Assembly (NCBI GenBank): GCA_000827265.1
Contig: KN834749.1
Span: 609,500 to 673,499 of the forward strand
Source of the DNA: Collybiopsis luxurians FD-317 M1
Lineage: Eukaryota > Basidiomycota > Agaricomycetes > Agaricales > Omphalotaceae
DNA length: 64,000 nt
Direction: 5' to 3'
In this document: piece by piece, positions 47,046 through 58,349 of the stretch
Numbering within the stretch: position 1 is the first letter of the stretch
Layout of the letters: every line of letters starts with the position of its first letter
Made by a program: the position numbers and the translations under genes
Notes under the pieces: generated by a model
Database searches by the model: none
Seen by the model: only the letters and a program-made list of their open reading frames with translations
What the model was told of the DNA's origin: nothing

Positions 47046-48333
47046 ATGGTCGCCATCAGTGGCCTTTTGAGGCCCGCAATAGCTGCCGGGTCTATCGTTG
47101 CTACAAACATCAGCAAGAGAGCAGACTCTATCACTTCTGGGTGCGGGACTACTGGGTCTCTATCTTGCTCATCGAATGCCCAAGGCACTTGCTGTTTTGA
47201 GGCGCCCGGTGTCAGTGAATTTTGAACTTTTGACTTTCTCAACCGATCCACAATTCGCATTTTGCAGGGTCTTATCCTTCAAACTCAGGTCTGCATCTTC
47301 GAGTATTCAACGTGCGAACTGAAACAGACTTATCTACAATCGACGATAGTTCTGGGACACCAGCCCTGAGACGGGTCCGACGAACAGCTGGACAATACAT
47401 GGTTTATGGCCAGACAAGTTGAATTTTCTTTCGTTTGTGCAGGGCTGTGTCTCATGACGGTCATCGTGCAGCTGCGACGGTTCCTTCTCCGAAAATTGCG
47501 ATCCCTCCCGAGATTATACTGATATTTCCGGTGTGAGTATCTTGCTTTTATTTCTCACTCACTAAACTCCAGCATGTGAATTGGTATGATTGCAGCTACT
47601 TACCGTCCAAGGGGCGAGCTCTACTCTTAGCTTCATGGAACAGGTTTGGTTAACTGGTCGGTTTCTGGTACTTCTGGTTCTAATGATGTGAAGTTTTGGT
47701 TGAACGACCCTGACGATGGGAGCAATGAAGAATTCTGGGAGCACGAGTGGGCTACTCATGGTACTTGCTATAGCACGCTTCAACCTAGCTGCTTGCCTGC
47801 AGGTAGCCCTCAGGGTGCCGAGGTACGCTTCTGTAATGAGAGCATTCCCGAAAAATTGATCGCTGTCAGGCAGTTGCTTTCTTTGAACAAGTCGTGGCTT
47901 TGTTCCAGGTTGGGTTCAAAATTCTTTGCTGCGTTCATGCTACTCACACTAGCAAATCAGACACTGCCTACATATATGTGGTCTGTGTGAATTGCTTCCT
48001 CCTTGTGCTTGGGATACTCACCAGCAAAACAGGTTGACAAACCAGGGAATAACTCCTAGCACCTCGACGACTCATATGTATTCTGCTCTGACTGCAGCTC
48101 TCGAGGCTGAATCTGGAGTTATTCCAGCTCTGAACTGCAATGGAGATAATCTCAATGAGATTTATTGGTACTTTAATCTGCGTGGATCTGTTATTGACGG
48201 TGAATTTGTAAGAATTTGTGAGTATCAATTTTCTCTTCCCTAAATGCCTTTTTGAACAGCGAATACAGCTGCTCCTGAGGAAGGCGATTGTCCTTCGAGC
48301 GGTATCAAATGGCTCCCGAAAGTGATTGCTTGA
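47046..48333 (+). CDS. Secreted ribonuclease T2
   Basis: Starts [20 protein letters not shown], a short signal-like segment, then a Cys-rich N-terminus ([19 protein letters not shown]). Both catalytic segments are present: CAS1 [11 protein letters not shown] (split by an intron at about 47420) and CAS2 [12 protein letters not shown] (47732). Then comes [20 protein letters not shown], and the C-terminus is SGIKWLPK. The family cuts single-stranded RNA through 2',3'-cyclic phosphates, usually outside the cell or in vacuoles. About nine exons. An apparent frame break near 47650 disappears if the intron 47644-47696 (CAG, then TTTTGG) is removed, giving [20 protein letters not shown]. The part from 47752 on lies inside the 1.9 kb repeat copied at 61424. 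Confidence 0.87.
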
Positions 48334-49646
48334 CGTTCTGAAGGCTATCCATATATGTAGTTCAACCCAGGTTATCCAGAATCACACATTGTATGCTAGT
48401 CCTCGGTCATGTAAATACATATTTTTTCCCTTTTAAGCAATTAGGTGCTAGTCTACTGTAACCCTATCTGTAAAATCAAGCCTTCAGATGCTAAGGATCA
48501 GGAAGTTTACTCTTGAGAATATACCTAAGTGCAGGTGCGATATTGAACAAGCTAAACTTTCTTGGGATTGCAATTTCCGCGGGACTTGTTTCCTCCCGGC
48601 CCCTTCTCTTTGCATCATCTATTAACCTCCAGCATTGGAACAGATAATTATGCTAGTGCTATCAGAGTCCGCTCAATGAATACTCCTGAGTTGGAGGTTC
48701 GGGGAGCCTTATTGCTATGGCTCAATGCGGTAGGGAGAGCGATAATGATTTGGACTCAAATTGATGTCTTCCATAATAGTATTTTACAGAATACACCTAC
48801 CAATGCTTGCTCATTCCTGTTTGCCATCCTTGACTAGCTCTGAGATATCTGGTACTGCGGTACACTGTTTCCTGGGCTACGCGTCGTCCGACCCTTCCCG
48901 CCGCGGCGTGAGCAGCCCTGAGCAGCCTGGGACACTGGAAGGTCACCCTGGACTCAGGGTCTAGAATCTAGATTGGTAACATAGCCGAGCAAAATCCGAT
49001 TTTGATTCGGCCAACCGGCAACGGACGGTTGATGTGCATCAGGGTGAACAGTATATAGATTGATTTTTAGATTTTCCTTGATTGAAAGCATGTCTTGTCC
49101 CAACTCTCTGTCGGATTTGCCTTCTGAACTCATTTGGGAAATCCTTCGCTGGGCGACTCACTTTCCTGAAGCATACAACACCTCATATACATCTTTTTGC
49201 AGCCCCGAATTGCAGGCCACTTGTTGAGATACTGCTCTCAGCTGCAGTCTAGTTTGTAGAGAATGGAGAGCTCTTGTCACTGAGTTCCTTTACAGGGATG
49301 TATGCATTGGGTACAGTCAAACTGCACTCAAGGGTGCACTTTGCAACAAACAAGCCAGTAGGTTTGGTAGGTAGCGCATTTTCATTAGGGGGAAGTGACA
49401 TTCTCATCATATTTCAGTTCGACGTGCTATACACTAGCACCCCATCATGGACTCTGAATCCCCTCCCTTCTGTTGAAATTCTCAAACTTTGCAATTATTT
49501 TGAAGTACTTATTTGTCCCCAGTCACTGCCATTCTCTGGCATTCCCCAGCAGTTTCAGTTTGAGGCAGACTCACTCCCTTTACCCTCCCTGAAGTGTCTG
49601 GAGTGGAATTACAACATCGTGGCAGCTGAACCATCTGGTGGTGTGA
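47752..49646. repeat. Direct repeat, left copy (1.9 kb host segment)
   Basis: Matches 61424-63317 in the same orientation, starting at CTACTCA and ending at GGTGGTGTGA, with small indels. It contains the 3' half of ribonuclease T2, the intergenic spacer and the 5' half of an F-box gene. Outside the copy, the left flank continues the ribonuclease gene properly, so this copy's left end is original. On the right it breaks into unrelated island sequence. Differences from the right copy are dominated by C:G to T:A at CpG sites. Confidence 0.93.
49090..49646 (+). pseudogene. Truncated F-box gene (left copy)
   Basis: Same start (MSCPNSLSDLPSELIWEILR) as the intact gene at 62750. Three lesions are visible: CGA is TGA at 49227-49229 (residue 46); 14 bases present at about 63092-63105 of the intact copy are missing near 49430, shifting frame; and the last two thirds are absent because the copy ends at 49646. 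Several codons downstream also differ by CpG to TpG or CpA. Not expected to make a functional F-box protein. Confidence 0.92.
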
Positions 49647-50514
49647 TGAATTTTCCTAAGAATGCTATGTGCAACAACACACATATTTACAATCTGATTT
49701 TGCTTTACAATCCTCTTTTCACTTTGTTCTTTCCACTCTGGTTTGCTATATGACTTGCCATATGACTTTGATTGAGGCAACTTTGCATGCTTGTGATCTG
49801 ACCAGCCTCTTCATCTTTGGCCTTCTCATGCTTTGGCTTCTTTTGCTTTCGTGGGTTATGTAAGGATGGTGACAGCGGCATTCTAATATGACCAGAGCCA
49901 GTGGCAAAAGGTTCAGAGTTGGCATCTGTCAGAGAAGATAGAGTAGAGAAGTATGGCCCAGAGTCAGCATGAAATACAAGGAAGGGAATGTAGGTATATG
50001 TTTAGGTATAGTACACACCTAGTTGGGTTGGAGGCAAGGAAGGATACAATTCCATGCTGTTAGCCTGGACTGCAGTTGATACTGATAACAACAATTCACT
50101 AGCCTGAAAGTAGGTAGAGGTCTGTGGTTTGTGGATGGCACTTGAATATGGCGTCACAGGTGGTGTCTCCAGTTGGGCTTACAGTAGACAGTCTGCATTA
50201 GCAGAACACAAGCAGGAGTATAAATTTGACACAACATACCTGGAGCCACCAGGAGAGGCTGATCAACTACAATGTCTAGTGCAACAGTTAGATCATCAAG
50301 AACATCGGCAATGACAAAGTCTTCTGTAGCAAGGGCATTGTTTAGCTCATTATCAGCAGTTATCCAGTGAGAAAGGATTTTATTGTATGCCCAAGGTTCT
50401 CAGATGTGTATGTCTGGGATCAAATAGAGGAAGATATCCCAAACTGCAGAAACAATAGGATGGGACAGTTCCTGTGCATGCTGTGCACCTAACATGAGTG
50501 ACCTGGTGATTTTA

Positions 50515-51020
50515 ATCTAGCTATAGATCAATGAAAATGATTGGAAGTGGAAGAGTTGACTCTTACAAAATTCATAGCTGTCATTGGAAAATGAGTTACA
50601 ACTGCTAGGGAGGCACAGGCACCAGCTTTTAGGGAGGTCTCCAAATTGCCCAGTATTGTACCAGCTTCTACATTGCAATCGACTCCTACAAGATGAATAT
50701 AAACTAAATCCCAATCAAATTGCCATTTCTTGGCTTTGACCTGGAGATCTTTGAGGCTAGGTCTTGTTCAGCTATTTGCAGTGATGTACAAGAGATGGAA
50801 CTTACCTGACAACTGGACTACTATGCTCAGGCCAATAAGGGCTGTAGAGTTCCTTCAGCTCCTTGCTGTAGGCATGATCAGACTGTGTCAAAGATACAAC
50901 TTGGGATGACCAACACGGCGCCCTGTATTTCCTCCTCGCCAGAGCAACCTGTATCATCTACCTCTTCCGGCAGGTCTTCGTCTTCCATTGCATCTGTTAT
51001 ATCACCCTCTATTGCTGCTT
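50515..51020 (-). pseudogene. Minus-strand coding remnant of unknown family
   Basis: On the minus strand, separate frames read as continuous protein-like sequence when joined at splice-like sites: an acidic stretch (DAMEDEDLPEEVDDTGC, about 50990-50940), then AYSKELKELYSPYWPEHSSP (about 50880-50825), then VGVDCNVEAGTILGNLETSL and AVVTHFPMTAMNFV (about 50695-50570). I do not recognise the family with confidence. No start or complete frame can be assembled, so it is entered as a remnant. The next 600 bp to the left (49900-50500) show nothing coding. Confidence 0.35.
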
Positions 51021-51338
51021 CATAATTAAATGGATGTCCAGGTATGCTCTTTAAGCTGTGACAGGTTCAACAAAAGTATGATTGGATTGTTCAGGTATAT
51101 GTTTACCTTTGAACCCATCTCTTGAGGTCATTTTCTGTGAAAATACTCTTGTCAATGGTCCCTTCTGTTTGGTATGTAGAGATTTGACTCGATGCAGGAT
51201 TGGGCATTGTTGCCTGTTCGTTGTCCATGTTCAATGTGGGAATTAATCACAATCACACTGATTGTATTCCACTTGGCATCTAATGTGACAGAGCACCCAT
51301 GTGACCAAATCATCTCTCTCTATTCTTCCATCATCACA

Positions 51339-52898
51339 ATGTCTTTGCGCAAAGACATGCGCTCTGTCTCCCAACTTGTCAAAGACGTCTTCCTTACTGT
51401 CGGCCAAATTGAGCCTCCCAATCCTGAGGCCTCACCTGGTACCAAGTCAGCTTTCAACCGGATGTTGACCACAGTTGCCCAAGCTGCAGGGCAAACTTTA
51501 GATTTGGCAGTAGGGCTCAGCACTATGGCATACTTGGAGGATGGAAATCCCCTGAATCTTGGTCTGAAGGTCCCAGAGTGGCATATATAACATTCATCTT
51601 TTGTCTGAAATGTGCATATAGGCAACTTTGTGAACATTCAAGACCACAACTGTCAAGACATGGATGTTGATGACAATGAGGCTGATCTGGGAACACCACC
51701 ACAGATTGATGAACCGGACATGGAAGATATCCAAGCAACCCCTGATGAGGTGGACGAAGGGCAGAAAGACAATGACAATGAAGAAGAAAGTGACAGCGAT
51801 AAGGAAGAGGAGGACAAGGAGGAGGACAAAGATGCGGACAAAGGCAAAGGCAAAGACCAGGACAAGGAAAAGGGGAAGGAAAAGGCACAGGAAGAAAATC
51901 CCAAAGAACTACTGCCCAAGATCCAGAAACTGGTCGACCTGATTTTTGCTGGTATGGAGGACCTCAGAGAAGGGTTGATTCGCTATGACCTCAATGACCT
52001 CAGAGATATGATCATTGATGGGGGTTACCCAGGAAAGGTGGAAGCTGAGGAGAGGGAGGCATTTTGATGAATGCTCATTGGATATGAGGGTGCTGAGTAT
52101 GACAATATTGTGCATGGACAATATCTCTCAAATTTTTGATCTTACTAACTATTTGTAGAAGGTGGTATTTGATAGAGATTCTGTGTCTGTTTGCTCCCTT
52201 GAACTTGTTACTGAATGCACTCGCAAAAGCAAAGACATCAAGGATTTACTGGAACGCCTACTTGAATGCAAAAAATTTGCCCTTCTCTCCTTGAAACATG
52301 ATCAAGTCACAATGTATATGCTCAACCTTGTCCACAACATAGATGGGATCAGGGCCTATGAGGAATGGGAAAAGACCAAAGCTCCATTCAGGAAGACCTT
52401 CATTTGCTCCCTCACTCATGCCATATGCCCTAGAGAGTACCATGCCATTGAAATTGCCGAAAAAGACCCCAAGATCAAGTCCAAGGATTTCACCAAGCTG
52501 ACAACACCTATACGCAAGAAGCACTCGAAGATGATGGACTGCCAAAAGCAAATTTGTTTCTTATTTCAGACAGTACACCCATATGCTGCTTTCCTGCAGC
52601 CTCTTACTGATTATGCAACAATTAGTTTGGTCTGATTGTCCTCCTTGAGCCAACATTCCTCAAGACCAACAGTACAAAAGGGTGGCCTCGTGAGTCCACC
52701 CACTACATCAAAGTATTCAATACCGTCATGAGGCGAATGCAAGATTACGACTTGCCTGCGGAACAATATTACGGTGATCGAAAGTTGGTACTGGGCATGG
52801 TGAAAGTGTTGGGTGGGGAGACAGTCAAAAAGTACGTCGCTGATTTTCTGGATGAGAACATGTACTGGGCATACCTGGATGAACCTGAGTCGGAATAA
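51339..52898 (+). CDS. Acidic protein of unknown function, intact
   Basis: Four exons (51339-51561, 51622-52037, 52159-52572, 52626-52898) total 1326 nt, exactly 441 codons plus stop, with GT-AG introns throughout. Residues 1-75 (MSLRKDMRSVSQLVKDVFLT onward) look globular and helical; residues about 90-190 are extremely acidic then Lys/Glu alternating (KGKGKDQDKEKGKEKAQEE); the rest is a helical domain with LVHNIDGIRAYEEWEKTK, MRRMQDYDLPAEQYYGDRKL and a C-terminus MVKVLGGETVKKYVADFLDE. I do not recognise the family. It is convergent with a TET/JBP gene 246 bp downstream, and its last 114 coding bases plus 3' flank are repeated at 55803 before the second TET/JBP gene, so the pair may travel together. 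A chromatin or nuclear role is only a guess from the KEKE-like segment. Confidence 0.7.
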
Positions 52899-53092
52899 GG
52901 ATAAGTCAGACTGTTATTACTACTTTAGTCAAACTGTTGTACCTGTTGTACCCTTATCATTATTGTAGCATTAATTTTGTTGTAATGGGTATTCTACAAT
53001 CACAAACTGGCATTCAACAAGACATTTTGTCAGGAAAATTGGACAATTTTTTTTAGGCTTCGACAGTTAACTCAAATAGAGATACATGAACA
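52785..53092. repeat. 308 bp direct repeat, copy 1
   Basis: Begins TTGGTACTGGGCA in the last exon of the unknown acidic gene and continues through its stop into the 3' flank. It matches 55803-56110 in the same orientation at roughly nine positions in ten. Both copies end shortly before the stop of a minus-strand TET/JBP gene. Confidence 0.9.
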
Positions 53093-53144
53093 CGCTTGAG
53101 TCAACTCTGTTATGCATGTGAAAGCTAATTACAAGTACAGATAT

Positions 53145-54623
53145 TCAACTAAAAATCTTCATCTTACCAAGGACATTCTCCCAGTGAGTATGCCTCTCCT
53201 CAACGTAAGCCTGCTTCTGTTGCTGTGTTGCATTTTGTAAAAGGTTCTTGTCATTCTTGAATCCATTGGAGACAAAACAGAAAAGTGCACCGGTGGAGTA
53301 CTGTGTCATAGAGTACTGCCTTTTGCCTGTGGGATCAGCCGTGAGTATGGAAAGTCAAGGAGAGCCAGAGAGACTTACCTGGCTGGATGGGGAGGTTTGA
53401 GTGGTGAAGCAGTGCAGAAAGAATGATGATCATGGACCCTGGCAGAAATTGGATCACCAAATTGAGGTCCCAGATGACAAGCTCTCCTCCTATGGTATTG
53501 TTAAACTGACCAGCACAAGTAATAGCACAACTGCCAGGATAATTGCTGTGGTCAATGTGATCAGGAGTGACAGTTTGTGGCCCGAGATTAAAGGTGGTCA
53601 CTGCAAACACAGAGTCTCAAAAATTCTTGGGTAGGGAGGATTTCCAAGTCCGAAGGGCTTCATCATTTTGCTTGTAGGTTTCGTACATGGCGGGGCAAAA
53701 GCATTTGAACCCACTATTGGCAAGTCTGGAAACCCTTTGAATGTCCTTGTTGGCAAGGAGTGTTTCAAATATGGCCTGGTTCCATTTGGAATGTTTCATG
53801 TTCGAAGGTTCCATCTGCAGGATTGTTTGTGTCAATGTGATAATGGACAGACTGGTCACATACCTGCCCCCTACCATGAGAATACCCAATCACCTCTGCA
53901 ATGTGTGTGCCTCTCCTGTGCTTGCACTTGCACTTACCAAATATGCCATTGGTCTGGGCCTTTTCAAAAACATGACAAAGCCTGAGATGGACCTCCGTCA
54001 CCCACACCGTGTCTCGCAGGTCGCTGAGGCAAAATACCATACCATGACCTAAATGATCAGAAAAAATGGTGTCGTAACTAGATATAAACAATGTTATCGA
54101 TTGAAGGTAGTCGATAAATAGAACGAACGTATATCTTGTCTCAAGGAAAGTAAGTTTTGCCATCTAGGACCTGCTCCCTGGTCAGTCCTTTGAATAGTGA
54201 TGGAGTCCTTCTCCCTTGAAAGCCTGTGGAAGAAACTGGCAACAGTTTTGCATCAAATTTGAGAGGAATAATGCGGGCTTGTTCAGCCCACTTATTTGCT
54301 ATTTTCTTGTCATACTTCATGTCGGAGACCTTCAAACGTTTTGACAGATGTAGGTCCTTGTGATATTGCAACTTTCTGGCCTTCTGTGTGGCATTCAATC
54401 TCTTTTGCTTTTGGTTGTGTGAGTGAGATGAATCCAATGGTGGAGGTGAGTGTGTGGGAGCAGACCTTGAGTCAGAAATGCCAAAGGAAGCTGGACAAGA
54501 GGGTCCTGTGGCTGCCATGGGACTCTCGAGAGGGTCGATGGATGAGATATTGGACTGTGGAATATCGTCGCCGTTGTTGTCGGACTTGTCATGGTCAGAT
54601 TTGGTAAGGTCTCCATGGTACAT
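53145..54623 (-). pseudogene. TET/JBP-like 2-oxoglutarate/Fe(II) oxygenase, copy 1, interrupted
   Basis: Conserved blocks in order: LPVSSTGFQGRR, CKHRRGTHIAEVIGYSHGRG, LANSGFKCFCPAMYETYK, VFAVTTFNLGPQTVTPDHID, GGELVIWDLNLVIQFLPGS, LSALLHHSNLPIQPG then GKRQYSMTQYSTGALFCFV, stop at 53145. The HxD iron ligands (HID) and distal His (LLHHSN) followed by an Arg are present, matching the double-stranded beta-helix of TET/JBP enzymes, which oxidise 5-methylcytosine or thymine in DNA. An in-frame TGA at 53617-53619 sits just before the catalytic core (KNF-stop-DSVFAVTTF) with no intron to remove it. A likely first exon lies upstream (about 54800-54715; VDLLDLLVAAEEEHLIDGYE), where another TGA (54798-54800) precedes it. 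Probably a recent pseudogene. Confidence 0.75.
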
Positions 54624-55802
54624 GTTGCACTTGAGTTCCTGCAGTCATTGTTGAAATTCAGGATCGAGGGGGCATACACATGATTCCTCCAATTTGTCTG
54701 CATCCTCACCATCATCCGAACTGCCTTCAGACTCATATCCATCTATGAGATGCTCTTCCTCAGCTGCGACTAGTAGGTCGAGGAGATCCACATTGTATCA
54801 AAAAGTTTTGCTCCCTGACACACAGTTGTTAGTGGTTATCAAAAAAAATCCAAATATAGAACAAGGTGTTGAAGTCCACTAGAAATTGTTGAAGAATAGG
54901 CTTGCCAGATGAGATACCGGGAGGTCAAGCAACTCTCACAGCCCAAGATGGCCACAAATGATGCTCAACACCCTGAATCCCATGGCGAGCAAAAAAAAAA
55001 CAGCGCAGAATAATGCATACAAACGTTTGGTGTCAACAATTTGCAGTGTGAGGAGCATTGGTACTTGAAGAAGAATCAAATTAAAATAGAATGAGTGTGA
55101 CTTACTTGTCTGCATTGGCCTGGCCTGAGGTAGCAGGGAGGAGGAAGAGGGAGATCAGAGTGGAAGGTGGCGGTTCAGGTTCAAGGAGCAGATGATGGGA
55201 AAAATACAAACAAAATTGTGATGGGGATCATGACATTGCATTTGTGGGCACACCTTGACAGGTGTGGCAACATGTCTGTTTATTTTTAGTGCAAGCAGCA
55301 ATGATTTCAAGTCCAAACTCAGAAATTCCAGACAAAACCTGGTACTAACTTGTCTGACAACTTACACATTGCATCGCATTTTTTGGTAATGGCAGTTTGA
55401 CCTAGCGGTCAGCATTGAAATACCAGCAGGGCTCAATTCCCCACTGCTGACACTGAGCCAAAGTGCTATTTTTTTATATTTTCAACTCTTCTGTGACATA
55501 CCTGATGTGTTGAGAGATTGTAAAAAAGAAACACCTTAAATTCACCGGCTTGTGTTGTTCGCACACAATGGCATGGTTGGTCCAATGCTGTAGAAGACTT
55601 AGAGCATCCCCCACTGCCAGTGAAAGAGTCAGATATACTCACAGCTTCAAATCTATGTTTCATAAGTATTTCAGAAGCGCAAAATCACCCCACAGTATTT
55701 TTGTTCCTTTTGCATATACACTCACAAAACTGACACACTTGTCCATCGATGCAAGTGTCAATCCCTCGAGATACAAAATAATCATCAATTTCAAAGTATT
55801 AA

Positions 55803-56110
55803 TTGGTACTGGGCACAGTGAAAGTGCTGGGTGGGGAGATGGTCAAAAAGTATGTTGCTGATTTTCTGGATGAGAACATGTACTGGGTGTACCTGGATGA
55901 ACCTGAGTCAGATTAAGGATAAGCCGGACTGTTAATACTACTTTAGTCAAACTGCTGTACCTGCTGTACCCTTATCATTGTTGTAGCATTAATTTTGTTG
56001 TAATGGGTATTCTACAATCACGAACTGGCATTCAACAAGATATTTTGTCAGGAAAACTGGACAATTTTTCTTAGGCTGAGACAATTAATCCAAATAGAAA
56101 TGTATGAACA
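55803..56110. repeat. 308 bp direct repeat, copy 2
   Basis: Second copy of 52785-53092, offset 3018 bp. It still encodes the C-terminal residues of the unknown acidic protein (ADFLDENMYWVYLDEPES) but has no matching upstream exons, so it is a 3' fragment. It precedes the TET/JBP copy 2 stop at 56139. Confidence 0.9.
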
Positions 56111-56138
56111 TGTACAATAATGAGTAAATAAACAATAT

Positions 56139-57836
56139 CTATGAAATTACAGGGAAAAACTGAAGTCCTTCTGACCAATGTAACCTATGCAACTCATTCC
56201 ACAGCTTCTTCTCTGCCACTGAAAGTTTATCAAGCATGACATCTTGTGTCTGAAAACCATTTTCAACCCAGCGAACAAGCCCACCAGCAGTGTACTGGGT
56301 GAAAGAGTACCGGGTTTCACCAAGTTGGATTGGGCAATTGTAATGGACAAGCAACACAGAGGAAAGAAAAATTACACACCCAGGAGGAAACTTAATCACC
56401 AGCTTGAGATCAGGAAGCACAAGTTGGCCTCCTTTCCGATAGTTAAAGTTACCTCCTGCCAGAATGGGGCACCATCCATCAGGGCAATTATGTGCATCAA
56501 TGTGGGGATCAGTGACAGTTTGTGGACTGAAGTTGACAGTCATGGAGGACCAGATGGAATTAGGGAAGTTTTGCCGAAGGTGGGAATCCCATTGATGTAG
56601 AATTTCTTGATGTTTGTGGTACTCCTTGTGCATGAGAGGATTATAAGTTCAAATCAGCTCTACACATGGGATCAGGACAGGGAAAATATGAGGCAAGGAA
56701 ATCACATACAATTCATGAACCCAGATGCACATTGCATGGCAGGCAACTTAAGCAATTGGTCCATAAATGAATGTGCACAGGGTGAAAGGGCACAGTTTCC
56801 AGGCCGCTGGAGAAACAAATGTGAGTAATAGCAGCAAAAGGAAAAAATTGGACAAACCTGTTGGCCACCCCCATGTGAAACACCAACAGCAAGAGCTGGG
56901 AAATGACCTCGAGCATGGTGGGTCTGCTTTGCCGCAAAAGAAATCATTTTCCCTCCCTTCTTTATGGCATTTTCCAGGGGGAGCATTACCTCTGACTGCC
57001 ATTCCTCCAACTTGCAGGGATAACCAGCCACAAGCACCATCAGGTGATTGTTGACATCTACAACTGCTGTGCTTGGAGCACCTGGTTGATGCTTAATGTA
57101 CCACCAACTGGGCTGGGCACACAATGTCTGCGCATCACAGTGGTCCTTAGCTAACTGCTGGCATTGGCCCCTGAACCCAGAAGAGTTTACTGGTAACTTT
57201 GCGGCATCATATTTGATGTGCAAAGATTGGGCCAGAGTGCTTGCATGGTGTTGCTGGTGTACCAGTTGATCAGTTTCAGGGTTGGCCACATGTTCTGCAT
57301 TTCGCTTGCATTTACGGTGCGCATGCGAGTCCCTCTGTTGCGCATCCTTATAATTAGGCAGAGGTTTGGCCAGTAGGCTGTTGACAGGGTTGAGGGAGGA
57401 CAGCTGGGGGATACGGATTATGGGAGACACAGAAGCTGTTGGGGACATCGATGCTGGTGAACAAGTTGGCGATGTGAAGGTGGACATTGAGATTTCCAGA
57501 GGGATTGAACTAGTGGGATTAAGGGATGCAGGGGACAGCCAGGAGGAGGATGACAAGGCTGGTGATTCATGGAGTGGCATGGGTGCTGCTGGGTGAGGTT
57601 GTCCTGCAGAACCCTGTGGCATGTGAAAATGAGAAATTGGGAAAAGAAAGAAGTTAACCACATACCGGCGAGGTTTCACAGGGTTCTATCTCCCCATCTG
57701 AGTCATAGGCATCACCAACCACCTCAAGTTCCACATAATGCAACTGCAGCAGCTCCGCAATGTCAATGTCAATGTGTATAGGTTCCCCACAAAGATACAG
57801 GGAAAATGATGCGCCAGATTGTGTGGTCCAATGCAT
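56139..57836 (-). pseudogene. TET/JBP-like 2-oxoglutarate/Fe(II) oxygenase, copy 2, possibly interrupted
   Basis: Exon 1 (57666-57836) starts MHWTTQSGASFSLYL, exon 2 (56858-57613) gives a Ser/Pro-rich region, a basic segment (HAHRKCKRNAEH) and LPVNSSGFRGQCQ through HARGHFPALAVGVSHGGGQQ. A short exon follows (RPGNCALSPCAHSFMDQLLK). The last exon holds the catalytic core: DPHIDAHNCPDGWC (HxD), GGQLVLPDLKLVIKFPPG, LVHYNCPIQLGETRYSFTQY (distal His and Arg) and GGLVRWVENGF. All catalytic residues are present. The junction before YNPLMHKEYHKHQ could not be closed: every acceptor I can find leaves an in-frame TGA at 56649-56651. Either the gene is dead or splicing there is unusual. Identity to copy 1 is moderate, so the duplication of the oxygenase itself is old. 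Confidence 0.7.
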
Positions 57837-58349
57837 TCTGAAAAAAGACCACACATTTAATGGGCACAATATGTGAGCAGGCCCATGGACGCACTGGGTA
57901 GCAAGGTGCAAGTTGAAAGAGAGGTGGGAGGACAGGGGTGGAATTCGGGAGGTCAGGGCCACAGATACCTGCAAAAAATTAATACACGCCACAAGGTTGG
58001 GGGCAAGGGTGGGGGGAAAACTCTAGACAGGAGTGTAGAATGTGCTGGCGCATCCCAGGGTGCGAGTTGCAAAACCCGGCACATCGAACGAGCCATCCAG
58101 AGAAAATTGGGAAAATGAGAGGGGGGTGGAACAGTCAACTCACTGGAGGGTTGCCATTGGGTTGAGATGGGGGTCAAAAAGGACATGGTGGTGGTTGAGA
58201 AGAAAGAGTTGGTCAGCGGAACAGATCCCACACATGTCACATGGGTGGGTGCTAATGTGTGAGTTCATTATTCATCAGAGTAGGAATGTGCTTTTTGACT
58301 GCTACCATAAATTAACAGCATAATGAATCATTTTTTAGGTAGGTAAAGT

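Noticed and set aside
47641..47700. Apparent one-base frameshift in ribonuclease T2 after FMEQVW
   Set aside because: Removing an intron from 47644 (GTTTGG) to 47696 (GTGAAG) restores a perfect family match ([20 protein letters not shown]), so the gene is intact.
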